Of a stretch of 64,000 bases of DNA, positions 1 through 11,199 are shown one piece after another. Under the pieces are notes generated by a model. It was not told the origin of the DNA, made no database searches, and saw nothing but the letters and a program-made list of their open reading frames with translations. Each line of letters begins with the position of its first letter. Position 1 is the stretch's first letter. A program made the translations under genes and the position numbers. Location of the stretch: assembly GCA_015680685.1 (NCBI GenBank), contig MNCI01005876.1, positions 161,292 through 225,291 on the forward strand. Reading direction: 5' to 3'. Source of the stretch: Gnetum montanum. Its lineage: Eukaryota > Streptophyta > Gnetopsida > Gnetales > Gnetaceae.

Positions 1-379
1 CACTTCATCCATCCATCCACCAATTTCTATGGTTTCTCTCAGCTTGGAAATATACAGTCCCTTTTTAATAAGAACTTTAACGAATCGATGACTGGGGATT
101 TCTCAAACTAAGGAAAGACTCATGGATTGAAAAGGGTGTGACTTCAAAGGAACTTGATGCTTTTGTGTTGGTCATTCTCTTGGGTGCTTGAATGTTTCTT
201 CTTGAGTTTTCTTGCCATTCCGATGTTACCCAATTATCGGAAGCTAAGACAATAAAAATAAGAAGTCTTTGCATGGTGTGGTTCTCATGCATAAAAACAC
301 AAAACACAAAAAAAAAAAACCAAGTGAGAATTCAAAGCACACCCCTTAGACAAATAAACTTGGGCTACAAGCACTGGTT
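1..379. other. Unassigned sequence, probably interior of R element copy 1
   Basis: No coding signal is visible; the reading frames here are short and lack family features. Position suggests it is the interior of the R retrotransposon whose 3' LTR begins at 1608, but I found no matching stretch in R copy 2, so this is inference. Confidence 0.3.
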
Positions 380-559
380 ATGGAACCAAAAGTGTTCCCT
401 CTAACTAAGGCCCTTCTCGCTTCCCATTCTCTCCTTTGTTTTGTCGGACTGGTGGTGGCTCTTGGAGCGTGCATTCTTGTTGCCAAAGTGGATGGTTTAA
501 CCGAATGCGTTGATGCGAGGTCACTGGATGTGGTTGGTTTGAGGCCGGAGTTGGAATGA
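380..559 (+). CDS. Small ORF, 59 aa, one membrane-like segment
   Basis: ATG to TGA frame of 59 codons. Residues about 13-35 form a hydrophobic stretch (LLCFVGLVVALGACILVA), followed by a short polar tail with two cysteines flanking the end of the segment. The frame is richer in G and C than its surroundings, which makes it look more gene-like than neighbouring frames. I do not recognise the protein. It lies inside what should be the interior of R copy 1, so it could be a captured host gene fragment, an element-specific small ORF or chance. No start context or splice signal settles this. Confidence 0.3.
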   Translation: MEPKVFPLTKALLASHSLLCFVGLVVALGACILVAKVDGLTECVDARSLDVVGLRPELE

Positions 560-1607
560 GATTTACCAAGTCACATTAATCATCAAACACATAAGGGGCT
601 GTACACCACATTGTTCTTGGGATTCCATTCCATTTCTCTTCTCTCCATCCTTCTCTCCATTGTTCACCTCATTGCCGGTTGTATCATTAGTGTATATATT
701 TTGGTTGATGCATTGTTTTCTTTTTGGTAAATTCTTGTGGTTAAGACTTTAACTCTTGTTCCAAATGACATTCCCAAAGCCTACGGACTCTTTGAATGTG
801 GGTTTTTCAGGGCATTAAGGGCATGAGCCTGCTTTGGGGAGGACCCACTAATATTCCTATTTGGAACATTAGTTAACTTCTTTCCCTTAACATTGTGCAA
901 TTAATTTTATTTTGTTCATTACCATCTTGACATCCACTTCATCAATGCCATAGTTTTTCCTTTTTATCTATTTTTCTTACTCCTTTTCTTTCTCCATTAT
1001 AATGCTACCAGAGGTTCACAATTAGTTATGGGGGTACGGGGCCTGATTTTTTTCAATTTTCTCCTAGCCCCGAAATTTTTGATTTTCTTCCTAACCCCTA
1101 CACCTTTGGTAGTCATCAGTAACATATTCCCAGATCCATATCAGCCATACCACAACCTAGCTAATGATTTTACATCGAAGCAAGGTATCAATTACATGAT
1201 GATTCAATTACCCTTGCTAATATATAATTGTGTTGTGTGTGCAGATAGTGGACATGCAAACAACGGATTGAATCTGGAGCAAACACTTGGAGTGGAGCCA
1301 TGCTAGAAGTAGCTATGCAAGGAGCGAGATCAATGGCGCGCTTACGGATGGACAACTAAGGCGTAATTTTAGCATTAGCAGCAGCAACATTTCTTTTTCT
1401 CTCTCTCTTTCTCAGCTTCCAACAAAGGCTTGATGTCATTGTAATAAGGTGTTCACCCTTTTTTCATGAACACCAGTTTTGTCAAGTCTTGTAATAATGA
1501 TCTGTTCACATGTCATCCCATTAGTTCCATTTCCCTCAATAATTCCATACCTACCTGATCTTATTATAAGGAACTCGAGGATGAGTTTTTATTCAGTCAT
1601 GGGGGTA
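560..1607 (+). mobile_element. R element copy 1: 3' part of the interior
   Basis: The block at about 770-870 (containing GGGGAGGACCCACT) matches the minus strand of 10350-10450, inside R copy 2, so both are interiors of one family. The last 100 bases, with CTCGAGGATGAGTTTTT followed by a GGGGGTA purine tract at 1601-1607, match the minus strand at about 8765-8850. The purine tract directly precedes the LTR and is the likely polypurine tract. No pol domain is visible. The ORF at 1028-1306 has no recognisable features and is probably chance. Confidence 0.6.
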
Positions 1608-1615
1608 TGATGAGA

Positions 1616-1700
1616 CGTGATATCGCATGCACCACAATATCGTGGCCATCGCGATATCGCATCCTCCCTTGCGATATCACGTACGTGATATCACGGTCCG
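1616..1700 (+). repeat. GATATC-rich dyad cluster in R U3
   Basis: Several overlapping palindromes lie just upstream of the TATA box, including GCGATATCGC at 1651-1660 and the perfect 20-base palindrome GATATCACGTACGTGATATC at 1673-1692. The other R LTR has an equivalent cluster at 8625-8750. The position suggests promoter elements or hairpins in U3. Confidence 0.75.
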
Positions 1701-1710
1701 CCTCCAAATC

Positions 1711-1718
1711 TATAAATA
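1711..1718 (+). promoter_or_regulatory. TATA box of R copy 1 LTR
   Basis: TATAAATA inside the LTR, about 100 bases after the LTR start and just downstream of the dyad cluster. The other R LTR has the same motif on the minus strand at 8603-8610. Confidence 0.7.
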
Positions 1719-2563
1719 AGAGGTGGCACTCCCCTCATTTCCCATCCTAGGCTAGAAGTAGCGAAGCTCTGGTGGATTGATCACCCCAGAGATAGAATAT
1801 TTTTGATGTGCCCACAGTAGGAGTCCCCCAAGTGAATGGTTCTTTATTCGAGCAGCTTTGTACCTGAACGCAAGTTGTGTACGGTAATAAAGACGAGCTT
1901 TGTGGATAAACCTTGCAGTACATGGATAGGTTTATTTAATGTTATTTATTGCTTTCCTAGTAGCGCGGCATGAGTACGACTTGGTTACGAGCATTGACGA
2001 ATGTGTACGGCTAACCAAGGAATTGGCTACTCATCGCGATTAGATTCTCTTCCCGTTATCTCCTAGAACGGGGGACGAGTACGACTTGATTACGAGCATC
2101 TACGGATGTGTACGGCTAGTCAAGGAATCGGCTGCTCATCACGCTTAGGCTAGTTAGGTGCCTCAGTACGACCACTTCGAGCACGTGCATTACGTGTGGT
2201 GATCCCAGTAACGATTAGCGTTTGGTAGCCACAGTTGCATAGTTCAGGGTGTGTACGGTAAGTGGGAACGGATGCTGACGCTAGTTAATTTAGACTTAGG
2301 ACATTAGTTAGAGTTAGCTAGTTTCTCAACCCTTCGCTCTTAGGATAGAAGACATAAAACCATAAAAGACCAAAAAAATCATATACCTTGGACTTACTTA
2401 ACCATACACTGTGAAAACAACAAGTAAGTCTGGGAAGACAACAAATGATTAACCCCAAGTGTTCCATGGGGCATTTAGGCATTTAGTCTGCGGAGTTTGA
2501 CCGCATTGCGCGTGCTACGCTCGTTTCGTATGGTTGAGTGTAGGGGTACCTTGCCACTCATCA

Positions 2564-2732
2564 GTGAGTATTCTTGTTAATCAAAAGTTATGGTGAGGTC
2601 ATGTTTTATCATCGTGAGTCATGGTGTCATTTACCTTCATCATTTTTGCCATCTTGCATCAACTTATTAATTCTACATAACCACAAATCTTAGTCAAATT
2701 ATGATTTATCCATCACAAGTTGTGGTTATGTT
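2564..2732. other. DNA between R copy 1 and the copia element
   Basis: No gene. It carries several loose copies of GTTATGGTGAGGTCATG-like words, also seen at 7860-7929 on the other side of the copia element, so the copia probably inserted in a small locally repeated stretch lying between the two R elements. Confidence 0.5.
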
Positions 2733-3879
2733 TGAGGACTAAGCACTTAGAAGGGGGATTGAATAAGTTCTCCAATTTGAACAATCAAGAGAACCAAAAC
2801 TACACACAAATTTATGTGGTTCCCTAACTTGGGTACATCAACACTTGAAGGACAAAGTCCCTACGTACCTTCAAACTTTGTTTCTTTAAAAATGTGGTTT
2901 AGAGGGTACCATAACCCTTACAAATTTTAAGCTATACATGAAGTATTTTCTTGTAGGGAACACACTCAATCCTACAAGGTCCAAACAAGCTCAAAATGTC
3001 ATTTCAAGGATCCTACAACCTTTACAATGATGTGAGCTCCACATGAAGTGTTTTCTTATTGAAAACACACGCAACGCCATAAGGTCCCAACAAGTTGAGA
3101 AGATGCCTTTTTCCAAGAAGCACATCAACCCCATAGGGCTACAAAGAGAAAAAGAAAATCAAGGAGAGAATGTAACTATACTCTACAAGTTCCTTGCAAT
3201 GAAGCTCTCATAATACAATATACAACTTATAATAGATCGAGAATTGAAGGACTAATTACATCACACAATATAAAAAATGATGGAATAATCACAAAAATAG
3301 TGTTTGTCCTTTTCACAAGGATTCCATTTTATTTTATAGCCTTTTTCCTTCTCAAAAAACCCTAAAAATTCATGCAATGGCTAGGAATTAGCTAGTTGGG
3401 ACATCCCATTTGAGCTTGGAATGTCTCACTAAAAACTAGCCACTTGTAGGTGGGATGTCCTATTGGAAATTGGGACATCTCACTTAGGATGTCCTAGTTG
3501 GGACATCTCAATAGAAATTAGAACATTTGCAATTTTTATGAAACATCTAGTCTAAGATTGAGCTTTCACCTCTGGGATGTTTGCTAATCTTTTGGGATGT
3601 CTAGGTAGATACTGGAACATCTTCTTTTGAATTCATGCATCCTTGTTATCTTTCATTTTGGTTGATATTTTTGTCATCTCAAATTGACAACTCAGCTCTT
3701 GTTTTGGTTTGATCTTGCTCCTTGTCTTGACACTAAAAACCTATTGTCTCAATCATGATTTCTTCATCTAAATTCTTGTCTCAATCTCATAGAGTCCTTA
3801 TCTTAGTCCTGAAAGAGCATACAAGCACATTTTCCACATTTTCCATTTTCTAAGATTTTAACATACCAAAAGGTCAACA
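2733..3879 (-). mobile_element. Copia element 3' LTR
   Basis: Aligns along its length with 6646-7790. On the minus strand it begins TGTTGACC at 3879 and ends near 2733. A TATA-like ATTTTATA lies at 3331-3338. The two LTRs differ at many positions, so the insertion is old. Confidence 0.85.
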
Positions 3880-5480
3880 ATATTCCCCTTTTTGGTGATG
3901 TCCAAAAATTGAGAAAATGGGTTAGTATAACACCATAATATCATATGATTAAACAATTAAAGGCACAAATATTTGTAAATATATGCATATAGCTAAGGAA
4001 GAAAAAGAGATGAAAAGCTATTAATGAGTATGCATCCTTCAACATAGGCTTCATAGGGTTGATCAAGGAAAAAAAATCCTATTAAGAGTTGTCGATATCT
4101 ATACAACACATAATTCATTAAGCACAAAGAGACATAATCAAATCCTATCAAATGTTGATCTATAATATTTCCATTTAGGATCAAAGGTTGAGTAATGAAG
4201 ATCAAGTATCTTATCTCTATCTTTGAAACAATAAGCCATTAGTAACAAAATCACTAACTAGTGAAAATATATATCAAGTCTTAACAAATAGTCTTCACCA
4301 TATATGCTCTCTAATCAATATCTCATGGATGACACATTCTTCACCTTTTTGGACATGATCAAAAAGATACCACAAGTAGATTTCATTTTCAAAGAGAGAG
4401 AAACAACACATTTTCCTTTGAAGATCTTAGATCCAATATTCATTAAAATAGCTAAAGTGGCACAACTTAGCATGCTGAAAAATTATACAATATCAAGCAC
4501 AACCAATCATATTTTTAACTAGATTCCAAAAAATTAAATATATATAACCATGATAATATTAACTACCAGCAACAAGAATCCATCTTAAGGTAGAAAGATC
4601 CAAAGTAACTTAATCATAAATAGGTGATACTTTTACCTTATATGCTTTACCTTCTCCTTGTGCTCATTAGTTATCATGAATGTTGGAGTAAGAAGTTTTT
4701 TTTACTTAAGTATCTTTTGGTGAGAGTCTTAGAAGACTCCCTTTACATATGTGCTAGAATTCTCTTTGACTTTTTCAGGAACAAGGAATCTATTACTTAA
4801 GTCACTTGCTTATTATTAGATGCATCTTTGATTTTCAAAATCATCAAGATAGAACTTGGTCACCATACATCATAATGCTAAATTTGCATTGCATGCTGAG
4901 ATCAAGTATGGAGGCCTTTGGAACTTATGTGTTTTCAATTCTTAACTCTTCATTAAGACAAGATTAACCCAATGTCTACTAAAAGTTTGAAGATCATTTT
5001 GATTTATCTATAACTTAACACCTTGTAAGATCAAGTGAGGATTTCTTTGGATATACAAAGATTTCCAATAGCATCCATTCAATTATTTTCTAACCACTAA
5101 CATTTATAAAAATAAACTAATCAAAACTAAGTTTAACACATTAAGGAATAAAGATTATAAACACACTTACCATTGCTTACCTTGCTTGCTTCTAAGCATG
5201 GACATGATTAATGAAGTTTAGAATGAGGTCCTCCATCATAGATTACCTCCCTTACTTGCATCTAATCTTTATCTTTTCTAACATCAATGTATTTATTTAA
5301 ATCTCTTATTCCTCTAAAGTTGCTACTGCTTCATGCTTGTGTTATTCTTTTAACTAAGAGAACTATAATTTCCCTCTAGTTAAGTGTTTTAATCCTCCAA
5401 TATCATTGGTTCTTTTATCAGCATATGTAGTTATCTCTTCCTCTCGCTTTTTCTCTTTAAGTCTCCAAATTATCATACCT
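3880..5480 (-). mobile_element. Copia element: non-coding 3' interior
   Basis: AT-rich and without any frame I can assign to protease, integrase or reverse transcriptase. The frames at 3993-4205 (-) and 4304-4522 (+) have no family features. The polypurine tract lies at 3881-3893 next to the LTR. The missing pol is a real absence over about 1.6 kb, not just decay into short frames. Confidence 0.6.
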
Positions 5481-5499
5481 TGTAAGTTATACTTTCTAG

Positions 5500-6520
5500 G
5501 CTTCTTTTGATAAGACAATGTAGTTAATTTATAGTGATTTAATCATAAATAAAAATGAGATTTCTTATGTCCAAAATTATCATAGTAAAAACACATATCA
5601 TTTCTCATTTGAGCTGCATGTGCAAACTTGGGTGTATACCTTTCATTTAGTGAAGAGCTTGTAGATGTCTCATAGTAGGAATGGTTTTTTAGTTCTCTTC
5701 CATTGTTTGGATCTCCATATTATCCTAGCATGATTTGTAGAGTCTCCTTTTCTTTTGTTAACCTATCATTGATGAGCTTCAAATTTGCAAGATCTTTGAT
5801 GATATGCTTATGTGAAGATGTTAGGTTTTGATTCTTAGCCCCTGGGTCTTAGTTTTTCTTTGCAAGATCTAAGATTTTTTTTTAGTTGAGAAAATTTCCA
5901 TTCTTTTATTTTCAAGACCTTTTTCATCTTAATGCATAAAATTTGAAAGGAAATAATTTCATTGCATAGTAACTCATACCTTTCTTCAAGCTTACCTTCA
6001 CATTCTTCAGCTTCTTCTATAGTATGAGAGATGGAAGTTTCATGTGCAAGAGCCATGTATATAATAGGTGAGTTTGTCAAAGGGTCATTAGTTTTGCCTT
6101 CACTAAACTCATAATCCTAGTTGGTGTAGAGATCTTTAGCCTTATCTTCTTGAGCTTCATCATCAAAGAGTAGATCATCAACGAATTCTTGATTAGCCAA
6201 GGCCATGCACAAAAGATGTGAATCTTTGGGTGCATCGTTGGTTTCTTCTTCATCAACCCAAATTTTATAGATGCTTCTTATTCTCCTTTCTTCACTAGAA
6301 TCTTTCTCTTGTAACTTGTAAGCACTGGGGGATTCAGAGGCCATATGGCCTCTTCTCTCATATATCCACCATTCCATGAAAAAGTACCAAAATTTGAAAT
6401 TTTAGATTGCTTACCTATTTTCTTACATCTGCTGCTCAATATGCTACTGATGAGTTGAGTGCATCTATCTAGGATGAATACCCATACTTTGAACCTCATG
6501 TACTTAAAAAATCTTTGCAT
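5500..6520 (-). pseudogene. gag: Copia-type gag remnant
   Basis: Three overlapping minus-strand frames form one decayed gag. At about 6290-6377 the segment ERRGHMASESPS is a zinc knuckle that kept its GH pair but lost its cysteines. Next come acidic and coiled-coil-like stretches with MALA motifs (about 6050 and 6210), typical of the linker in SIRE-type gag. At about 5560-5610 the segment CFYYDNFGHKKSHF is a second knuckle with the middle and last cysteines replaced. Gag would package the element RNA in the cytoplasm. Stops and frame changes rule out a working product. Protease should follow but is absent. Confidence 0.65.
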
Positions 6521-6631
6521 TTGAGCCTTCTAGCACATAAATTTGACCCCATTGAACATTGGTAGCTTGGTGTATGATGTCCCTTCCATCATTTACTCTT
6601 GAGATGTTACACTCATATTTGGAAGTACTAG

Positions 6632-6643
6632 GTTCTAATAGAA
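6632..6643 (-). other. Degenerate primer-binding site (initiator tRNA-Met type)
   Basis: Minus-strand TTCTATTAGAAC, three bases inside the 5' LTR end, matches 8 of 12 positions of the usual plant site TGGTATCAGAGC. Its place directly after the LTR supports the call and fixes the element's orientation as minus. Confidence 0.5.
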
Positions 6644-6645
6644 CT

Positions 6646-7790
6646 TGAGGATTGAGAAATTAGAAGGGGGATTGAAGAATTTTTTCAATTCGAACAACCA
6701 AGACAACCAAAACCACACATAAATTTACATGTTTTCCCAACTTGGGTACGTCCACACTTAGAGGGTAGAATCCTTGAATACCTATAGGCTTTGTTCCTTT
6801 AAATATGTGATTTAGAGTACACCATAACCTTTACAAAGTTTAAGCTTTGCATAGAGTATTTTCTCATAGGAAACACAGTCAATCTCATAAGGTTCCAACA
6901 AGTTGAAAATGTGGTTTCAAGGATCCCACAGTGTTTATAATGATGTGAGCTTTGTATAGATTATTTTCTCACTGGAGACATACTCAACCCCACAATGTTC
7001 CAACAAGCTCACAAGATGCCTTCTTGTAAGAAGCACATCAACCCTGTAGGACTACAAAGAGAAAAAGAGAATCAATGAGAGAATGTAATTACACTTTACA
7101 AGTTTCTTGCAATGAAGCTCTCATAATACAATAGACAACTTACAATAGGTAGAGAATTGAAGGACTAATTACATCACAAGATATAAATAATGATGGAATA
7201 ATCACATGAACAATGCTTCTTCTTTTCACAAGGATTCCATGCTATTTTATAGTCTTTTTTCTTCAAAAAAACCCCTAAAAATTCATGTAATGGCTAGGAA
7301 ATGACTAGTTGGAATGTCCCATTCGAGCTTGGGATGTCTCACTAAAAACTAGCTACTTGTAGGTGGAACGTCCTGTTGGAAATTAGGAAATCTTCCTTGG
7401 GACATCCTAGTTGGGATGCCTTAACAATAATTGGGACATCTGCTATCTTTGTGGGATGTCTATCTTAAGATTGAACTTTCACCTTCGGAATGTTTGCTAA
7501 TGTTTTGGGATGTATAGGTAGATACTGAAACACTGTCTTTTGAATTTGTGCATCATTGACATCTTTCATCTTGGTTGAGACTTTTATCATGTAAGATTGA
7601 CAAGTAAAATATTGTCTTGGTCTCATCTTGCCCCTTGTCTTGGCATCATGAACCTCTTGTTTCAATCATGATTTTTTCATCTAAACTCTTATCTTAATCT
7701 CAGATTCCTTATCCTAGTCTTGTAAGATAATACATGCACATTTACCACATTCTCCATTTTCCAAGGTTTTAACATACCAAAAGGTCAACA
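6646..7790 (-). mobile_element. Copia element 5' LTR
   Basis: Partner of 2733-3879. It starts TGTTGACC on the minus strand at 7790. The TATA box is TATAAAATA on the minus strand (7243-7251), so transcription would start a little further left and run towards gag. It ends TCCTCA at 6646, followed by the degenerate primer-binding site. Confidence 0.85.
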
Positions 7791-7929
7791 AGGTCATCGT
7801 CAAGGCATGATTAAGAATTTTCAACATAGCTTCTATTAGTAGGTATTTTAAGAACATCAAAAGTTATGGTTAGGTCATGATGAGGTTGTGGTTAGTCATC
7901 ACAGATATGATCTAGTTGTTGTTAGATAC
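7791..7929. other. DNA between the copia element and R copy 2
   Basis: No gene. It shares short words such as AAAAGTTATGGTTAGGTCATG with 2580-2620, on the other side of the copia element. Confidence 0.5.
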
Positions 7930-8764
7930 TGATGAGTGGCAAGGTACCCCTACAGTCAACCATATGAATATGAGCATTTCATGCGTGATCTGGTCGAACT
8001 CTGCAAATGGACTAGTTGTGGCACCTAGACAGTTATCCTTAGGTCACAGTTCACTGTCTTCCCACCTAGACTAGTATTGTATTTGTCACATATGGTTTAG
8101 TCCAGATGAGGTGTATGATATGTTCCTAATTCTAATGCTACTCCTGAAGGCAATGGAAAGTAATATTAACTAAGCTAAGCTAGGAGGAAAAGGGTAAGGA
8201 AATCTAATCTAGAGTAAGTGTGACGAGCAACTGATTCCTTGATCAACCGTACACATCTTGGACCTTGTGCACGACTACCACTGGGATTACCAAGCGTAGA
8301 TCCTAGGTACGCCACTGGGTTACCAAGTAGTTACACGAAGATGCTCGTAATCAAGTTGTACTCATTTCGCATTAAAATAATTAAATAAACAAAGTGACTA
8401 CTGCAATGATGAAGTAATCTCGATCTTTATTACTGGTCATGTGCGTGTCCAAGTACGTCACACTCGAATAAAGGATGCCGTACAATTACATTTACCACAC
8501 TACGGGCAGACACGGGAAAATAAACTATCTCTGGAGTGGCCAAACTACCAGAGCTTCACTACTTCTGACTCCTAATTAATAACTAATGGGAAAGCTACCT
8601 CTTATTTATAGAAATTGTGGCGCACTGCGATATCGCGTACGCGATATCACGTACGCAATATCGCGGTTGCGATATCATGACCACTGTGATATCGTAGCTA
8701 CTGATACAATAGGGTTGTGATATCATGGCTACGATATCACAGCCAACAAATTCATGACTCATCA
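7930..8764 (-). mobile_element. R element copy 2: 3' LTR
   Basis: Minus-strand LTR with TGATGAG and CTCATCA ends, matching 1608-2563. On the minus strand it follows the purine tract CGTGGGGGTA (8765-8774), so this is the 3' LTR and the interior lies to the right. It is 121 bases shorter than copy 1, mainly because the internal repeat block differs. The TATA box is at 8603-8610 (-), with the GATATC dyads upstream of it at about 8625-8750. Confidence 0.85.
8603..8610 (-). promoter_or_regulatory. TATA box of R copy 2 LTR
   Basis: TATAAATA on the minus strand, at the position matching 1711-1718 in copy 1. Confidence 0.65.
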
Positions 8765-8879
8765 TACCCCCACGACTAAATGAAAACTCGTCCTCCAGTT
8801 AAAGTGAGAACAAGTGCCATTGATTACATAGTGGATAGGTATGGGATTATTGACTGACTAGAATGGATTCCTACTGCAG

Positions 8880-9543
8880 TGTGGAGTCAGAACAAAATTG
8901 AGACACAAAAAAAAAAAGAAAATCCTATGATTATAGAATGGTGGAACTCATGTAGTTCCTGGTGGCGGTGGCTCCTCCATAGGTGTCTTTCCCTTTTCTT
9001 GTGCTCCAGGTCTTGGGATTTGATGGTGTTGAAGTATGACCTGGAGTTTCTCCTCTTGTAAGGCCTTGAGTGCCTTGGCATGCATGTAAGTTTGCACTTG
9101 TGCCATAGAGGCATCCTAGTTAGCCTTCTCTTTTTCTTCTGCCACCCTTTTATTTTCTGTCAACAGTTTATTAAGTTACTCGGTTCTAAAAGTGTCTAGC
9201 TGGTTTTGAGCAACCTTTGGCCCTATATTTGGAAGGTTTAATACTTCCAAAATGGCTTGAATAGAGAAGTCAATAGTCACACCATAATTGTCAACCATGG
9301 TGCCTTCTTCTTTATTGTGCCAAAATTGGTACATTTCCCCTAAGTACCGGCACTTCTTTCAGAGAGGGTATCTCTTGCTTCTGCCTGCCCAGATCGTATG
9401 GTAGGAGGATCTTCTTGATGAACGCTGAATGATTTTTCCTCCTGTTTTGCATGTTGTCTAGTAGGATCTTGTCTTCCAGCTCTCTGAAATCGTTTGATTG
9501 CACCTTGAGCAGGACCTTCCTATTGTCCACGTTTCGGAGCCAT
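8880..9543 (-). pseudogene. gag: R element gag-like ORF, broken
   Basis: The minus-strand frame starts at 9543 with MAPKRGQ and continues through a basic stretch (EGPAQGAIKRFQRAGRQDP and on). After a stop and a frame change it continues as MAQVQTYMHAKALKALQEEK and a proline-rich tail. The basic N-terminus and helical middle are consistent with the N-terminal half of a gag, but no zinc knuckle, protease or pol follows; the polypurine tract comes about 110 bases later. The family is inferred from position and style only. The interior may be naturally short (non-autonomous) or deleted. Confidence 0.45.
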
Positions 9544-10900
9544 CTGCAATCACATGGGACCAATCGTTAGTAAGGTTGTTACCAAAGTTAGGTTATACCT
9601 TACTACTTGCCTTAATAGATTTACTTTATTTCCATGTGATGTTAATTTTTGGAAGAACATGTCTCCAAAAGATTATAGTGTTGAGTCCTCTTTGCTTAGG
9701 TGGTTTCCAAATTTAATTTTCTGATATAGCTAAGGGGATGAAATTTTTTTTGACACATTTTATTCTTAATTTTAGAACTAATTACCCTTAAATATGTCCT
9801 TCGGGAAATGATGAATTTCAAAAAATTTATGCACTATTAAGCATGTGCCCCTCCCCCATGACTAAGCTGAACACTCCAGGGTCAAGTAGGTTCAAACAGA
9901 ATGAAAATCGGAGTACCAGCGAGTGAGTTATGGATATGAAAGCAAGGGACACGCAATCGCAAGTCGTAGAGAGAAATTTGAAAAACTTCCCCTGCGTGAA
10001 CAATTGCAAATAATGTTGATTAGCATAGGGGGGGGGGGGGGGGGGGGGTCATGTATATATATATTTTTATTGAAGTTAGGGCACTTAAAGAATGTACCGA
10101 ATTTTTAATATTTCTTTGAAATTAAACGATGTAAAATAAGGACATATGGAAAATTATTAAAGGGTTCCAGGGTAATTCAACTAGTTCAGAAGGCACGAAA
10201 ATTATGATGGTGTGTTTATCAATAAAGACATCGGATGGGAGAAAAAGGCTATCTGATGGTTCATAGAAATGTTGATTCAGAGGGATAGTAATAAGGGAAA
10301 GAATATCATGAACAATACAATGAGGGTAATAAATGGTGTGTGAGAGCTATGTCATAAGTGAAGATTACAAAAAATTACACAAGTGGGTCCTCCCCACAAT
10401 AGGTTTCAACCTATAATGCCCTTGTGTAACCACACTTAAAGTGTCTGTGGGCACTAGAAGGGTTAAATGTAATCCGTACTAACTCCACAAAACACACACA
10501 TGTAAATATCATCAAAATGAGATGAAAATTCTAGGCTACACGGGACACGAGCTACAATTACACAAACAGTGAGATGAGGTGAAGTATAGAAAGGGATCAT
10601 AGAGATTGGGACATGAGGTAGCTGACCTAGGATACAGTGAATCTTGCGTGAAAAGCATGATTAAGGTGTCATTAACCCATCATTCCAAGATCAGGACCAA
10701 GTCCATCCTTCTAATCAGTGACATTGCATTGTTTCATCCCATGGTGAACAACTATGAGAGTACCTTAACAACAAGGCGTACGATCACTTGGCGTTTTATG
10801 CTAGGGAGCAGTGACTTTTGTTTTGTGGCACTTTGTTTTTCATTTCTTTTTTTTTTCTTTTTTTGAACTTTACTAAATCCAGAGAAGTCACCAACCTTTA
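9544..10900 (-). mobile_element. R element copy 2: non-coding 5' interior
   Basis: No gene supported. The block at 10350-10450 matches copy 1 at 770-870 on the opposite strand, so the element extends at least to about 10450. The 5' LTR is not found, so the copy is truncated or joined to Tat element A1 somewhere between 10.6 and 11.2 kb. It holds a run of 21 G (10028-10048) followed by a short AT repeat. Confidence 0.5.
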
Positions 10901-11199
10901 GGCATGGGTGCATGTCTTTCCAGTGGGACCCCCTAGAATAGCGCTTGATATTCGCATGCCCTTTTGATTATTCTTACTCCCATTTTTCATTAGATCTACA
11001 AGGATCTTAGTACAACCACATTGCATGATAACTCCCACAAATGTCACCAAAGAGAATCCACAAGTCCCCTTGATGTCACACCCTAATCATTCCCTCTTGG
11101 TCCATCCTTCTTCATTCTNGTAGATGAGATTACTTACAAAAAACGTAAAAAGAAAAACACACAAAAAGATAAAAAGATAAAACAAAAAGTTGCCTCTTC
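10901..11199. other. Junction between R copy 2 and Tat element A1
   Basis: No gene or clear repeat. One undetermined base (N) sits at 11119. The boundary between the two elements lies somewhere here but is not sharp by eye. Confidence 0.4.

Larger units (their letters stand above)
1608..2563 (+). mobile_element. R element copy 1: 3' LTR
   Basis: Begins TGATGAG and ends CTCATCA, perfect 7-base terminal inverted repeats, directly after a polypurine tract. It matches the minus strand of 7930-8764, which has the same ends. It holds a TATA box at 1711-1718 preceded by GATATC-rich dyads. Around 1970-2130 it has an internal tandem duplication of about 100 bp (GAGTACGACTTG.TTACGAGCAT repeated). The 5' LTR and most of the element lie left of the window. 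Confidence 0.85.
2733..7790 (-). mobile_element. Complete pol-less Ty1/copia-type LTR element
   Basis: Two direct repeats of about 1.15 kb (2733-3879 and 6646-7790) bound a 2.77-kb interior. Read on the minus strand the LTR starts TGTTGACCTTTTGG and ends TCCTCA, and the 3' LTR is preceded by AAAAAGGGGAATA, a typical copia polypurine tract. The interior keeps gag remnants with two degenerate zinc knuckles but shows no protease, integrase or reverse transcriptase. It is therefore a non-autonomous (LARD-like) derivative of a SIRE/Maximus-style copia lineage. The lineage is inferred from the polypurine tract and the gag style. I see no convincing target-site duplication. Confidence 0.8.

Noticed and set aside
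8879-9061. Plus-strand ORF with tryptophan-rich sequence
   Set aside because: It is the complement of the proline-rich part of the R gag-like frame on the minus strand.
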